The notes beneath the pieces were generated by a model, which searched no databases, was not told where the DNA came from, and saw nothing but the letters and a program-made list of their open reading frames with translations. A stretch of 64,000 nucleotides of DNA from Paenibacillus sp. W2I17 (GTDB taxonomy: Bacteria > Bacillota > Bacilli > Paenibacillales > Paenibacillaceae). The stretch is from the NCBI RefSeq assembly GCF_030815985.1, contig NZ_JAUSXM010000001.1:1426001-1490000 (forward strand), given 5' to 3'. The position numbers and the translations under genes were made by a program. How positions within the stretch are numbered: position 1 is the stretch's first letter; every line of letters begins with the position of its first letter. Positions 47,442-55,590 of the stretch are shown one piece after another.

Positions 47442-48585
47442 GATCATGCTCCTCCATCACTGAAGATAATGAGGGGACATAAGTGAATTTCATCAACTCT
47501 GCGGTGAGTCCCGGTCCAAATGCCATGGCTACACCATCCGTAGAGGATTGACCCTGTGCCTTCATGTCCTCACGCATCGCGTTCAGTACAAACAGAATGG
47601 TATTGGAAGATAAGTTACCATACGTTCTGAGGACATCCCTGCTATACTTCGTTTGCTCGTCTCGCAGCTTCATTACATTCTGCACAGAGTCCACAATCCC
47701 ACGTCCTCCCGGATGAATGGCCCACAGTTCAGGCAGCTGTTCACTTTGCAATAAAAGACGTAGTTCCTCTTCCAGATGAGCACCTAACAGCTTCGGAATA
47801 CGTGGGGATAGATACAGGTCATACCCCAGATTCCCCACCTCCCAGGTCATATCTTCAGTCGAATCCGGAAGAAGCACAGAATAACCCGTGCCTAGACTCA
47901 GAACATTCTTGTGCTGAGGTTCTGGTGTACCCACTACACAGGAAGAAGCAGCGTCTCCGAAGAATGAAGCTGCAAACAGCGCTTCCCGATCTTGTACGGG
48001 CTGAAAATGAATGGTGCACAACTCTACACAGACAACAAGTACCTGTGATCCGGGAGCTCCCTGCACGACATCTCGTGCCATCTGAATGGCTTTCAACCCT
48101 GCGGCACACCCCTGAAAGATCAGCGGCAGTCGATTAACTCGGGCAGACAAACCCAAATGACGGATGAGCATAACATCAAGACCCGGCAGATATTGACCGG
48201 TGCAGCTGACCGTGATGATATGCGTGATGCTCTTTGGAGATACGCCTGAATCCTCCAGGGCTTTTTCTGCCGCCTCAATCCCGAGCGGAAGCGCCTCCCG
48301 CTTGTATGTATTCATTCGTTCTTCGGTTGTCGGGATGTCTGATCGCTCACCAGAGGGCAGATATCGGCATTCTTCCAGTGAACCGAGATAGCTCGGTTCC
48401 ACAGTATATCGTGTTTCAACACCACAGGACTTGAATATGCGCCTGGCAAAACGGGCCAAATCTGGCCGATCCTGAAGAGAAGAAGCGATTAATTCTGCAA
48501 TATCTGACTGCGCTACGGGGTGAGCAGGTAGAGCCGTTCCCATGCCAAGAATCGCGATATCGGATGGACTGTTATATTGGTTCAT
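47428..48585 (-). CDS. Type III polyketide synthase (chalcone/alkylpyrone synthase-like)
   Basis: 385 residues from ATG 48585 (AGGAGG 7 bases upstream). The Cys-His-Asn triad is visible: Cys 160 in LIFQGCAAGLKA, His 291 in WAIHPGGRG and Asn 324 in YGNLSSNTILF. A homodimer loads an acyl-CoA (often long-chain in Bacillales) and extends it with malonyl-CoA to alkylpyrones or alkylresorcinols. B. subtilis BpsA/BpsB is the characterised counterpart. Here the partners are a different methyltransferase and an FAD oxidoreductase. It is first in the operon. Confidence 0.94.
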   Translation of the reverse strand: MNQYNSPSDIAILGMGTALPAHPVAQSDIAELIASSLQDRPDLARFARRIFKSCGVETRYTVEPSYLGSLEECRYLPSGERSDIPTTEERMNTYKREALPLGIEAAEKALEDSGVSPKSITHIITVSCTGQYLPGLDVMLIRHLGLSARVNRLPLIFQGCAAGLKAIQMARDVVQGAPGSQVLVVCVELCTIHFQPVQDREALFAASFFGDAASSCVVGTPEPQHKNVLSLGTGYSVLLPDSTEDMTWEVGNLGYDLYLSPRIPKLLGAHLEEELRLLLQSEQLPELWAIHPGGRGIVDSVQNVMKLRDEQTKYSRDVLRTYGNLSSNTILFVLNAMREDMKAQGQSSTDGVAMAFGPGLTAELMKFTYVPSLSSVMEEHDHVLF

Positions 48586-48749
48586 AATAAACCTCCTGGT
48601 ATTGGTCATTATTTCCTCTAATTTAACAACTCTTACCCTTAACGATATCGTTATAATCTCAATAAGGCTCCTAATCTAGTTTATTAACACATCCGCAAGC
48701 TCAGAAGCTTGGTTTCACCAAGCCATTGAAGCAATCACACTAATGAACG

Positions 48750-48775
48750 AAAAAAGCCGCCCTTTAGGCGACTTC
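48750..48775 (-). terminator. Intrinsic terminator after the esterase gene
   Basis: An AGTCGCC-loop-GGCGGC stem and T-run on the minus strand. Confidence 0.85.
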
Positions 48776-48815
48776 AAGATAACCAGATTCCTTCTAAGTG
48801 TCATTCTGATGCAAG

Positions 48816-49700
48816 TTATTTGGAAAATGCTTCTCTGATCTTGTCACTCATTCGGTACCAGGCATCCTCAGCCATCTGGAGATCCCCAAAATGCGTAAAT
48901 CCATGAGCAGCTCCCTCGTACTCCTTAAGAGTCACCTTCACACCGCTTGCTTCCAGCTTTGCTGCATATGTTCTTGCTTCTTGGGCTAGTGAATCTTTCT
49001 CCGCGGTAATAATCAATGCTTCTGGAAGTCCCTCTAATGATGTTGCAAACACAGGTGAAGCCAACGGGTCTTGCGCATCTTCTGGCGTTTCAAGGTACAT
49101 GGCATTGAACGTTCTGGCGATATCGGCTGGAATGGCTTCTTCAAAACTCGGTTTTTCGGCCGGATCTGTAGCCACATCCAATACGGCATAATCCATAACT
49201 TGCAGAACAATCGGCAGCTCGCTACCACGTTGCTGATTCAGTAAACACACTGCTGCAGCAAGATTACCACCAGCACTATGCCCCCCAATAGCGAATAGAG
49301 ACGGGTTAACCGAGAAGGATTCCGGATTGGCGTGCACCCACTGTACAACGTCGTAACATTCATGGACCGCCGTTGGGAACTTGTGCTCTGGTGCAAGACT
49401 GTAATCGATATTAACGACCACACAATCAGATCGATCAGCGATCAAGCGACACCATGGGTCATCCATCTCTGCTTGTCCCAAGATGAAACCACCCCCATGC
49501 ATATTAAAGAAGACCGGCAGAGGAGCGGAATGGTCCCTATCCGGTGTATACACAAGTACACGTGTATCCCCTTTAGTCGTAGGAATCATGACTTCTTTTA
49601 CTGTGACCGCATACGTGGAACTGGGTTGAAGAGCTGCACCTGTACCGACGACATTTTGACGCATACGTTGTACCATTGCCAATTGTTGTTGTTGATCCAT
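48816..49700 (-). CDS. Alpha/beta hydrolase of the hormone-sensitive lipase family (esterase)
   Basis: 294 residues from ATG 49700 (AAGGAG 8 bases upstream). The oxyanion-hole motif HGGGF is near residue 70, the nucleophile in GHSAGG near 143, an Asp in ALIITAEKDSLAQEA and the His in GAAHGFTHF. It hydrolyses short-chain esters in the cytoplasm. It is a single gene next to the polyketide cassette but separated by its own terminator. Confidence 0.93.
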   Translation of the reverse strand: MDQQQQLAMVQRMRQNVVGTGAALQPSSTYAVTVKEVMIPTTKGDTRVLVYTPDRDHSAPLPVFFNMHGGGFILGQAEMDDPWCRLIADRSDCVVVNIDYSLAPEHKFPTAVHECYDVVQWVHANPESFSVNPSLFAIGGHSAGGNLAAAVCLLNQQRGSELPIVLQVMDYAVLDVATDPAEKPSFEEAIPADIARTFNAMYLETPEDAQDPLASPVFATSLEGLPEALIITAEKDSLAQEARTYAAKLEASGVKVTLKEYEGAAHGFTHFGDLQMAEDAWYRMSDKIREAFSK

Positions 49701-49860
49701 AGTTATCACTCCTTTAGTTGATTGCCAATACTTCTCCCGTTGTCACTTAAGTATAGATGACACTCATCTATTCCGTCATGTGCAATTCATTCGATATGTA
49801 TTGATCAGCATGCTCAAACATGGACCAAAATTACCTCCCCTTGGTCTTGATGCTTTAATG

Positions 49861-50553
49861 TTAACATTCAGTGCCAGGAGATCGGTTTGAATCCGTGCTT
49901 GTTTCCTTTTTTTTGTGGAACATCATCCAGACCCCCATCAAACAAAATAAAACGCTGCACCCCATGCCAAACAAGCTACTGGTTTTTAAGGCAAGAGGTG
50001 AGCCTTGCATGGTAAGTAATGTCGCTTGGGTCACCACGATGGATACCATCGCATCGGTGAAGTTAATCATTTTCAATGTAGATATGATCGGGTTATGGAG
50101 ATGACGGTTAGCCCAGGTACCATACACGGCAAAAACCAGCTTCGTAAAAGCGACTGTAGATACGATATACACGATGATACCCTCATATATGAAGGCATCG
50201 CCGATTAGATACATTCGCAGGCAGACCATCGAATAGGAGGCGCCCAGTAAACACAGGAACAGACCTCCGCGCTTATATACCGTAAGCTCCAATCTATATC
50301 TTTCTTCGGGAGTGTCCATCCTCTTGGTAACTGTATATTTATGGAGCACTTGGCCTTTTGCCACACACAGAATCAGATAATATACAGCATTCGTAATGAA
50401 CCACCCCGAAAGCAGATATATGCCCAGGATTAACTTGCCTATCCCTGTTACAGCGTTGATAACAAGGGATGCCACATTAAACAAGGCCGTTCGATCTTGT
50501 TTATTTCCAAGGTAATGGAACCAAATGGACTTCAAATATGTCTTCATTTTCAT
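49861..50553 (-). CDS. Multi-pass membrane protein of unknown function
   Basis: 230 residues with six predicted membrane segments (about 25-47, 50-68, 97-116, 120-143, 165-180 and 190-212) and a short charged cytoplasmic tail (HKKKETSTDSNR). I recognise no transport signature with confidence; the segment pattern is loosely like a cation-diffusion-type transporter. No strong ribosome site is visible before ATG 50553, and ATG 50547 is equally possible. Confidence 0.7.
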   Translation of the reverse strand: MKMKTYLKSIWFHYLGNKQDRTALFNVASLVINAVTGIGKLILGIYLLSGWFITNAVYYLILCVAKGQVLHKYTVTKRMDTPEERYRLELTVYKRGGLFLCLLGASYSMVCLRMYLIGDAFIYEGIIVYIVSTVAFTKLVFAVYGTWANRHLHNPIISTLKMINFTDAMVSIVVTQATLLTMQGSPLALKTSSLFGMGCSVLFCLMGVWMMFHKKKETSTDSNRSPGTEC

Positions 50554-50615
50554 AGGATATTCATTCTGTTAGAGAAGCAGACCATTAGCCTTTTACCTAC
50601 CTCATATATTTCTTC

Positions 50616-50975
50616 TTATTTCTTACCGTTCAGAGATTCCCGAATCCTTTTCGGAAGAGATTGGACAACCATATCATATGAGTGATCGATCATGACGTAG
50701 ACATCCTCATCGGACAAGGAACCATCCAGCATAATGGTATTCCAGTGTTTTTTGTTCATATGATATCCCGGTTGAACTGCTTCATGCTGCTCTCTCAGGT
50801 TCTCTGCAATTATAGGATCACATTTTAAGTTTAAGCGACAGTGCTTTTCTTTGTTTTCAAAAATAAGCGCGAACATCTTACCCGCAACCTTAATCGCGAC
50901 TGGATCACGCCCAAATGGATAATCCTTGGTCGCACCTTTCTTGTTCAAACTGTATTCAATCATCGTATCCTTCAA
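50616..50975 (-). CDS. MmcQ/YjbR-family protein
   Basis: 119 residues, starting at TTG 50975 with AAGGGAGG 7 bases upstream. An ATG five codons in is possible. Family landmarks are KDYPFGRDPVAIKV (residues 17-30), KCDP and the HMNKKHWNTIML segment. The fold (CyaY-like) binds DNA in some members; the role is not established. Confidence 0.88.
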   Translation of the reverse strand: MKDTMIEYSLNKKGATKDYPFGRDPVAIKVAGKMFALIFENKEKHCRLNLKCDPIIAENLREQHEAVQPGYHMNKKHWNTIMLDGSLSDEDVYVMIDHSYDMVVQSLPKRIRESLNGKK

Positions 50976-51066
50976 GTCAGTACCTCCCTTTCACCAGTGG
51001 ACGATATAATGATACCGAATGTAAGTTCGTATGTAAATAAGCTCGTTGCACATAAAAGCACATAAT

Positions 51067-51098
51067 AAAACCTCCTCCAAATGAATGGAGAAGGTTTT
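51067..51098 (-). terminator. Terminator after the DEAD-box helicase gene
   Basis: AAAACC(T)CCTCCA pairs with TGGAG(A)AGGTTTT, with a T-run on the minus strand. Confidence 0.85.
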
Positions 51099-51117
51099 AT
51101 CTGGATTTATTTAACTC

Positions 51118-52524
51118 TTAATTGGCTCTATCATTCCTAGTTTTGCTGCTGCGGCTGAATGAGCCATGGTTAGATTTGCTGCTACTGCTGTTTGATCTAC
51201 TGCTATTGGGTCTACCATCGTTTGAACGACCACTGTTTGATTTACCACTCTTGGCAAACCATTCGGATTTGGGCTTGCGTGCCGGGTTAGCTTTGGACTT
51301 CGCCGGTTTGCCTGCAGCCGATTTGTTGAACGAAGGTTTACTGCCTGATGCTTTGCTGGTTTTATCAAACACAGGTACACCTGTCATTGGATACGGATGA
51401 CCTTTCACTTCAGGAATCGTCTTTTTGATTACTTTCTCGATATCCTTCAGGAATGGAAGTTCATCCTTCTCGCAGAACGAGATGGCCATACCGCTTTTGC
51501 CAGCTCGACCTGTACGACCAATACGGTGAACATACGTTTCCGGAATGTTAGGCAGGTTAAAGTTAATGACATGTGACAGTTCCTCCACGTCAATTCCTCT
51601 TGCCGCGATATCCGTCGCAACTAATACACGTGTTGCACCACTCTTGAAGTTGTTCAGCGCCCGTTGTCTCTCGTTCTGAGACTTGTTGCCATGAATAGCC
51701 TGTGCCGTAACATTCGCTTTGGCCAAATCACGTGTAACCCGGTCAGCGCCGCGCTTCGTGCGTGTGAACACCAATGCCGTGACGATGGATTTATCCTCCA
51801 AAATTTGGTTCAACATATGTTGCTTCTTGCCGTTTTCCAACAAATATATAGACTGCTCAATGCGGTCTACTGTTGAAGATACCGGTGTGATTTCTACTTT
51901 GACTGGATCAACCAGCAGGGTTTTAACCATTTTGGTGATTTCAGGAGGCATCGTAGCTGAGAAGAACAGCGTTTGCTTTTTGTTCGGCATTTTGGCAATG
52001 ATTCTTTTCACATCATGAATGAAGCCCATGTCCAACATCCGGTCTGCTTCATCCAGAACGAGAATCTCAACCATCTTCAGATCAATACGTTTCTGGTTAA
52101 TCAGATCGTTCAATCTGCCAGGCGTTGCGATAATAATATCTGCCCCTTGATTCAGCGCACGCTCTTGTACTTTTTGCGAAACGCCGCCAACAATTGCCGT
52201 ACAACGAATGTCCGTATACCGGCTATATACCTTGATGTTATCCGCGATCTGAATAGCCAGCTCTCGTGTTGGTGTCAAAATTAATGAGCGAATATGTCGT
52301 GCGGACTTTGATCCTTGTCCTTTGGATCTTTCGCTTAATAATTGAATGATCGGCACCGAGAATGCTGCTGTCTTGCCTGTTCCTGTCTGTGCACATCCCA
52401 GCAGATCTCTGCCAGCTAATACAGCTGGTATGGCCTGTTCCTGTATAGGGGTAGGATTAGTATAGTTTGCTTTGCTTAACCCTTCCATAATAGAGGGGAT
52501 AATATTTAAGTCCTTAAATGTCAT
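51118..52524 (-). CDS. DEAD-box ATP-dependent RNA helicase (RhlE-like)
   Basis: 468 residues from ATG 52524 (AAGGAG 5 bases upstream). It has motifs Q (PTPIQEQAIP), I (AQTGTGKT), Ia (PTRELAIQ), II (LDEADRMLDMGF), III (SAT), V (ATDIAARGID) and VI (HRIGRTGR). After about residue 375 the tail is low-complexity and basic (Ser, Asn, Lys and Arg repeats), as in RhlE-type helicases that bind RNA broadly. It acts in RNA remodelling, possibly in cold or ribosome assembly. Confidence 0.95.
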   Translation of the reverse strand: MTFKDLNIIPSIMEGLSKANYTNPTPIQEQAIPAVLAGRDLLGCAQTGTGKTAAFSVPIIQLLSERSKGQGSKSARHIRSLILTPTRELAIQIADNIKVYSRYTDIRCTAIVGGVSQKVQERALNQGADIIIATPGRLNDLINQKRIDLKMVEILVLDEADRMLDMGFIHDVKRIIAKMPNKKQTLFFSATMPPEITKMVKTLLVDPVKVEITPVSSTVDRIEQSIYLLENGKKQHMLNQILEDKSIVTALVFTRTKRGADRVTRDLAKANVTAQAIHGNKSQNERQRALNNFKSGATRVLVATDIAARGIDVEELSHVINFNLPNIPETYVHRIGRTGRAGKSGMAISFCEKDELPFLKDIEKVIKKTIPEVKGHPYPMTGVPVFDKTSKASGSKPSFNKSAAGKPAKSKANPARKPKSEWFAKSGKSNSGRSNDGRPNSSRSNSSSSKSNHGSFSRSSKTRNDRAN

Positions 52525-52641
52525 GTTGTCTCCTTCATTTACGCACATCTATCAATATGACGCATCTTTTATTTCACACGTAACGTATAAGGATACCATT
52601 AAAAACGTAATTTGTACATTATCTTTTTAATATCACTTTGT

Positions 52642-52956
52642 TTAACTGACCAATTTAAGACCAACTGCCGATCCGAGCACCATAGCGATAAACAGAATTC
52701 GTAGGGCATTTCGAGGTTCTCCATAAAACACCATGCCCAGAATGGCACCACCGGAGGCTCCGATTCCCGTCCATACGGCATATGCTGTCCCCATCGGAAG
52801 AGTTTCCATTGCAATGGACAGGAATAGGAAGCTTAAACCAAACCCGGCTACCAATAGAACCAGTGAAATGAGATTACGGTCTTTGTGCAACTTGTTTATC
52901 ATCAGCACTCCGATCATCTCAAATATACCTGCCAAGATAAGAAATACCCAGTTCAT
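52642..52956 (-). CDS. SMR-family guanidinium exporter subunit (YkkD/SugE-like)
   Basis: 104 residues with four membrane segments. The essential Glu 13 is in the first helix (ILAGIFEMIG), and LPMGTAYAVWTGIGASGG is the SMR signature. Its ATG shares a base with the partner's stop (TAATG). It most likely works as a heterodimer with the 52956-53294 subunit, antiparallel in the membrane. Confidence 0.93.
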   Translation of the reverse strand: MNWVFLILAGIFEMIGVLMINKLHKDRNLISLVLLVAGFGLSFLFLSIAMETLPMGTAYAVWTGIGASGGAILGMVFYGEPRNALRILFIAMVLGSAVGLKLVS

Positions 52957-53294
52957 TATAGCTGCACCTCCTTATTCTTCTCTTTGCTCAGCATTTTAAG
53001 ACCGATTACGCCGAGTAAAAGTACACCAATGAGTACCATTTTTCCGGTTTGGACAGGTGCATTAAACAGAACAATCTCTGAAAGTACTGTACCTGCGGTA
53101 CCCAGGCCAACAAATACTGCATACACGGTTCCCACAGGCAGTGTTCGCGAAGCTGCAATCATCAAGGAGAAACTAATGATAATTGCAACCAACGTAAACC
53201 CCCATTCCAGCAGACCACTGGCATGTTTCAATCCAATGACCCAACCTACTTCAAACAACGCAGCAATCACAACCGACATCCACGTTTTATTCAT
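52956..53294 (-). CDS. SMR-family guanidinium exporter subunit (YkkC/Gdx-like)
   Basis: 112 residues with four membrane segments. Glu 15 is in [15 protein letters not shown], which has the Trp and GLK pattern of Gdx/SugE guanidinium exporters rather than Qac pumps. [17 protein letters not shown] is the SMR signature. It is the first gene behind the guanidine-I riboswitch, so expression should rise with guanidinium. Confidence 0.94.
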   Translation of the reverse strand: MNKTWMSVVIAALFEVGWVIGLKHASGLLEWGFTLVAIIISFSLMIAASRTLPVGTVYAVFVGLGTAGTVLSEIVLFNAPVQTGKMVLIGVLLLGVIGLKMLSKEKNKEVQL

Positions 53295-53357
53295 TCCTGT
53301 AACTCCCTTTCTCTAATTCATTTTTTTACACCTAGTATGGGTACATTAGCGGAAAAA

Positions 53358-53500
53358 ATAAAAAAAGCCCGGGAAACAAACTGCATGTAGCAGTTCATCT
53401 CCCAGGCTTTTATCCCTCCGTGGCACAACCAACAGGTTGCGGGTTTTCTCTCGGACCAGACCGACACATACATCGCGGAACCCTAGAAAACCTGTTTTTA
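53358..53500 (-). ncRNA. Guanidine-I (ykkC) riboswitch with expression-platform terminator
   Basis: On the minus strand, about 60-205 bases upstream of the SMR start, the ykkC consensus blocks appear in order: CTAGGGTTCCGC, then GGTCTGGTCCGAGAG, then CACGGAGGGATAAAAGCC. The final block overlaps a terminator (AAAAGCCTGGGAG arm, loop, TTTCCCGGGCTTTTTTT) at about 53360-53412. Guanidinium binding is expected to favour the anti-terminated form and turn on the exporter pair. Confidence 0.93.
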
Positions 53501-53567
53501 TTCTAATGTGTCTCCAATTATACACACTTCCACTATCTTGGCAACCCCGTAAATGTGATCATGCCAT

Positions 53568-54197
53568 TTATTTGATAATCAAACCCATTAATCCTACAAA
53601 TGTGGCGGCTTGATGTGGTGAAATCACACAACCGTTGAGATCTTCCATCGTCAGAACCAAGGAGTCAAATTCACAATCGCTAAGATCCAAATCCTTCATT
53701 TTGGTCCCCGTTAAGGAAGCTTGGTCGATGTTACATTGACTGAACTCCATTTTTTGCAGTGCCAGATAGGCAAAGTCCGCACCAATCAAGGTACATTCCG
53801 AGAAGGAGACCTGTTTCAGATGGGCAAAACGGAAATTACTGTAGTCGCCTAGACCATGAAGGAAACTGACATTTTGCAATCGGCTATTGGAAAAATCAGT
53901 TCCGACAAACTTGCAGTTATGCCATTCGATTCGATGCATGAAAGCACCAGAGAGATTGACATTGGAGAAGTCACAGTGTTCGAACCGGACATCGGTGAAT
54001 TCAAATTGTTCCAAGGCAGACTCCGAGATTGTCACATGTCTAAATACAACATTTTCAAAGGAAACCTTACTCGCTTCCTGTTGATCCAGCATGATATTCT
54101 CGATCAGTTTGTGTTTGTACTCCACTTTGGATTCCAGGAATGCAATCGTTTCCGGATCGAGCAACTGCTCCTGAATCTTGGGTTTGTCCATTTTCAT
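53568..54197 (-). CDS. Pentapeptide-repeat protein
   Basis: 209 residues. Repeats of the A(D/N)LXX-type pattern run over about 45-185 (FENVVF, FTDVRFEHCDFSNVNLSG, CKFVGTDFSNSRLQNVSF and so on), predicting a right-handed beta-helix. Length and layout resemble Qnr/McbG-like proteins that mimic DNA and protect gyrase, but many pentapeptide proteins have other roles. It lies 11 bases after the methyltransferase gene in the same direction. Confidence 0.85.
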   Translation of the reverse strand: MKMDKPKIQEQLLDPETIAFLESKVEYKHKLIENIMLDQQEASKVSFENVVFRHVTISESALEQFEFTDVRFEHCDFSNVNLSGAFMHRIEWHNCKFVGTDFSNSRLQNVSFLHGLGDYSNFRFAHLKQVSFSECTLIGADFAYLALQKMEFSQCNIDQASLTGTKMKDLDLSDCEFDSLVLTMEDLNGCVISPHQAATFVGLMGLIIK

Positions 54198-54208
54198 CCC
54201 GTATTCCC

Positions 54209-54973
54209 CTATTCTTTAATAGCTACAACTCGCAGTCGGCTTCTGTCCAGATACCACTGTCCATCCCGCATCAGTTGTGGCCGCACTCTTTTCTCGACAG
54301 CTTCCATAATAACATCCTGTTCCGCAGGTGTGATACCACTGAATAAATACTCCCCGAAGCTGGTCAACCACTTTCTGGCACCTGGCTTGAACGGGGTAAA
54401 TTGATCAACGTGCTGGGCCAGCCTAACTCGAAATCCGTGTTGCTCCAGAAGATTAGCATATTCGCCAATGGTCGGGTGATACCACGGATTCCGTCCTTCC
54501 CATTTGTATCCACGGGCATTCAGTTCTTCCTGTACCGCTGTAATTAATATAGCCGTGTTGCCATTTGCAGCAAACTCAGCCACGAATCGCCCGCCCGTCT
54601 TGAGCGCTAACTGTATTGATTCTACTACAGCTGGAGCATCCTTTATCCAATGCAGAACGGCATGAGAGAAGACCGCATCAAACGGTTCTTCTGTCCGATA
54701 ATGACAAGCATTTGCTACTTGAATATTCATATCAGGGTATTTCTGTTTAGCTTGCCTAATCGTCTCTTCTGAAAAATCTATACCTGTTGGCAGCGCTCCT
54801 GCGGCTGCAATTTTGGCTGTCAGATCCCCATTGCCACAACCCACATCAAGAATACGTTCACCTTGGGATGGCTGGAGCAAGGATAAGATAGGTGTTTCCT
54901 GTAACGCTGTAAAAGGAGCGGAATAACCACTCCACGATTCGTTCGTTTGACCGGATGAATGTCCGTTATTCAT
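54209..54973 (-). CDS. Class I SAM-dependent methyltransferase (trans-aconitate methyltransferase-like)
   Basis: 254 residues from ATG 54973 (AAGGAG 10 bases upstream). Motif I is RILDVGCGNGDLTAKI near residue 38, followed by GIDFSEETIRQA and the FDAVFSHAVLHWIKD post-I block typical of Tam-like enzymes. It shares an operon with the pentapeptide protein downstream. The substrate is unknown. Confidence 0.9.
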   Translation of the reverse strand: MNNGHSSGQTNESWSGYSAPFTALQETPILSLLQPSQGERILDVGCGNGDLTAKIAAAGALPTGIDFSEETIRQAKQKYPDMNIQVANACHYRTEEPFDAVFSHAVLHWIKDAPAVVESIQLALKTGGRFVAEFAANGNTAILITAVQEELNARGYKWEGRNPWYHPTIGEYANLLEQHGFRVRLAQHVDQFTPFKPGARKWLTSFGEYLFSGITPAEQDVIMEAVEKRVRPQLMRDGQWYLDRSRLRVVAIKE

Positions 54974-55062
54974 AGAATATAATCTCCTTCTCAATTAAGG
55001 ATCTAATGTATCTATAATAGCCTCAATATAAAAAGACTGTCAATTCACTCATCAGATCACTA

Positions 55063-55090
55063 TAAAAAAAGCCGCCGAATGGCGACTTTA
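55063..55090 (-). terminator. Intrinsic terminator without an obvious upstream gene
   Basis: AAAGTCGCC-loop-GGCGGCTTTTTTT on the minus strand. It implies a transcript entering from the right, where only the short ORFs of 55107-55388 lie. Confidence 0.8.
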
Positions 55091-55106
55091 ACATTAAGAA
55101 TTCGGA

Positions 55107-55187
55107 TCAACTGAGATTTCCTGTTACCGGATGCGGTACATACTGTTGTCGATTTCGTTCATAATGGCTTTTCTGGACATATTCCAT
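55107..55187 (-). CDS. Possible 26-residue small protein
   Basis: A 26-codon frame starts at ATG 55187 with AAGGAGAG 8 bases upstream and ends in TGA 17 bases before a strong terminator. The peptide is polar (MEYVQKSHYERNRQQYVPHP then VTGNLS) with no signal or membrane segment. Support is the ribosome site and the terminator only. A 65-residue frame ends just upstream (55191-55388) and may be part of the same transcript. Confidence 0.3.
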   Translation of the reverse strand: MEYVQKSHYERNRQQYVPHPVTGNLS

Positions 55188-55590
55188 ATTTCACACTCTC
55201 CTTGAATTTGTTCTGTAAACTGATGTTGTCTCGACCTCTTCGGTAACTAGCTCTAACCAGCATGTGAAGTATATCTCTCGATGTACGGAATTTTCTTCGA
55301 ACTTGATCTGTGATTCGAGCCTGTCAATCAAAATTTGCCTCACATGGTTTGATAACCACTTCATCACCTTACTCACCCAACTTTTCAAATAAACTTTAAT
55401 CGCTTGGCTCTGTTAACATACTCTTAGTATGCCGAGTCATGGGCTGCAAGCGGTATATCAATCGTCTTAATTGATTGCCTGATCCTCTCAGGCCCCCTTT
55501 TGGTTCTGTACGGTAAGCTTTATAATGTATGTAGGTTAAATCCGTGAGGAGGATACGTATGACCGAAGAATTATTCAACCAAAGCAGGAA

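Noticed and set aside
51118..51400. Tandem repeats in the helicase C-terminal tail as a DNA repeat element
   Set aside because: The similarity reflects Ser/Asn/Arg low-complexity coding sequence, as is usual for RhlE-type tails, not a separate repeat.
55191..55388. A 65-codon minus-strand frame upstream of the 26-codon ORF
   Set aside because: It starts at TTG without a good ribosome site, has no recognisable family and could be a chance frame. It is kept only as context for the orphan terminator.
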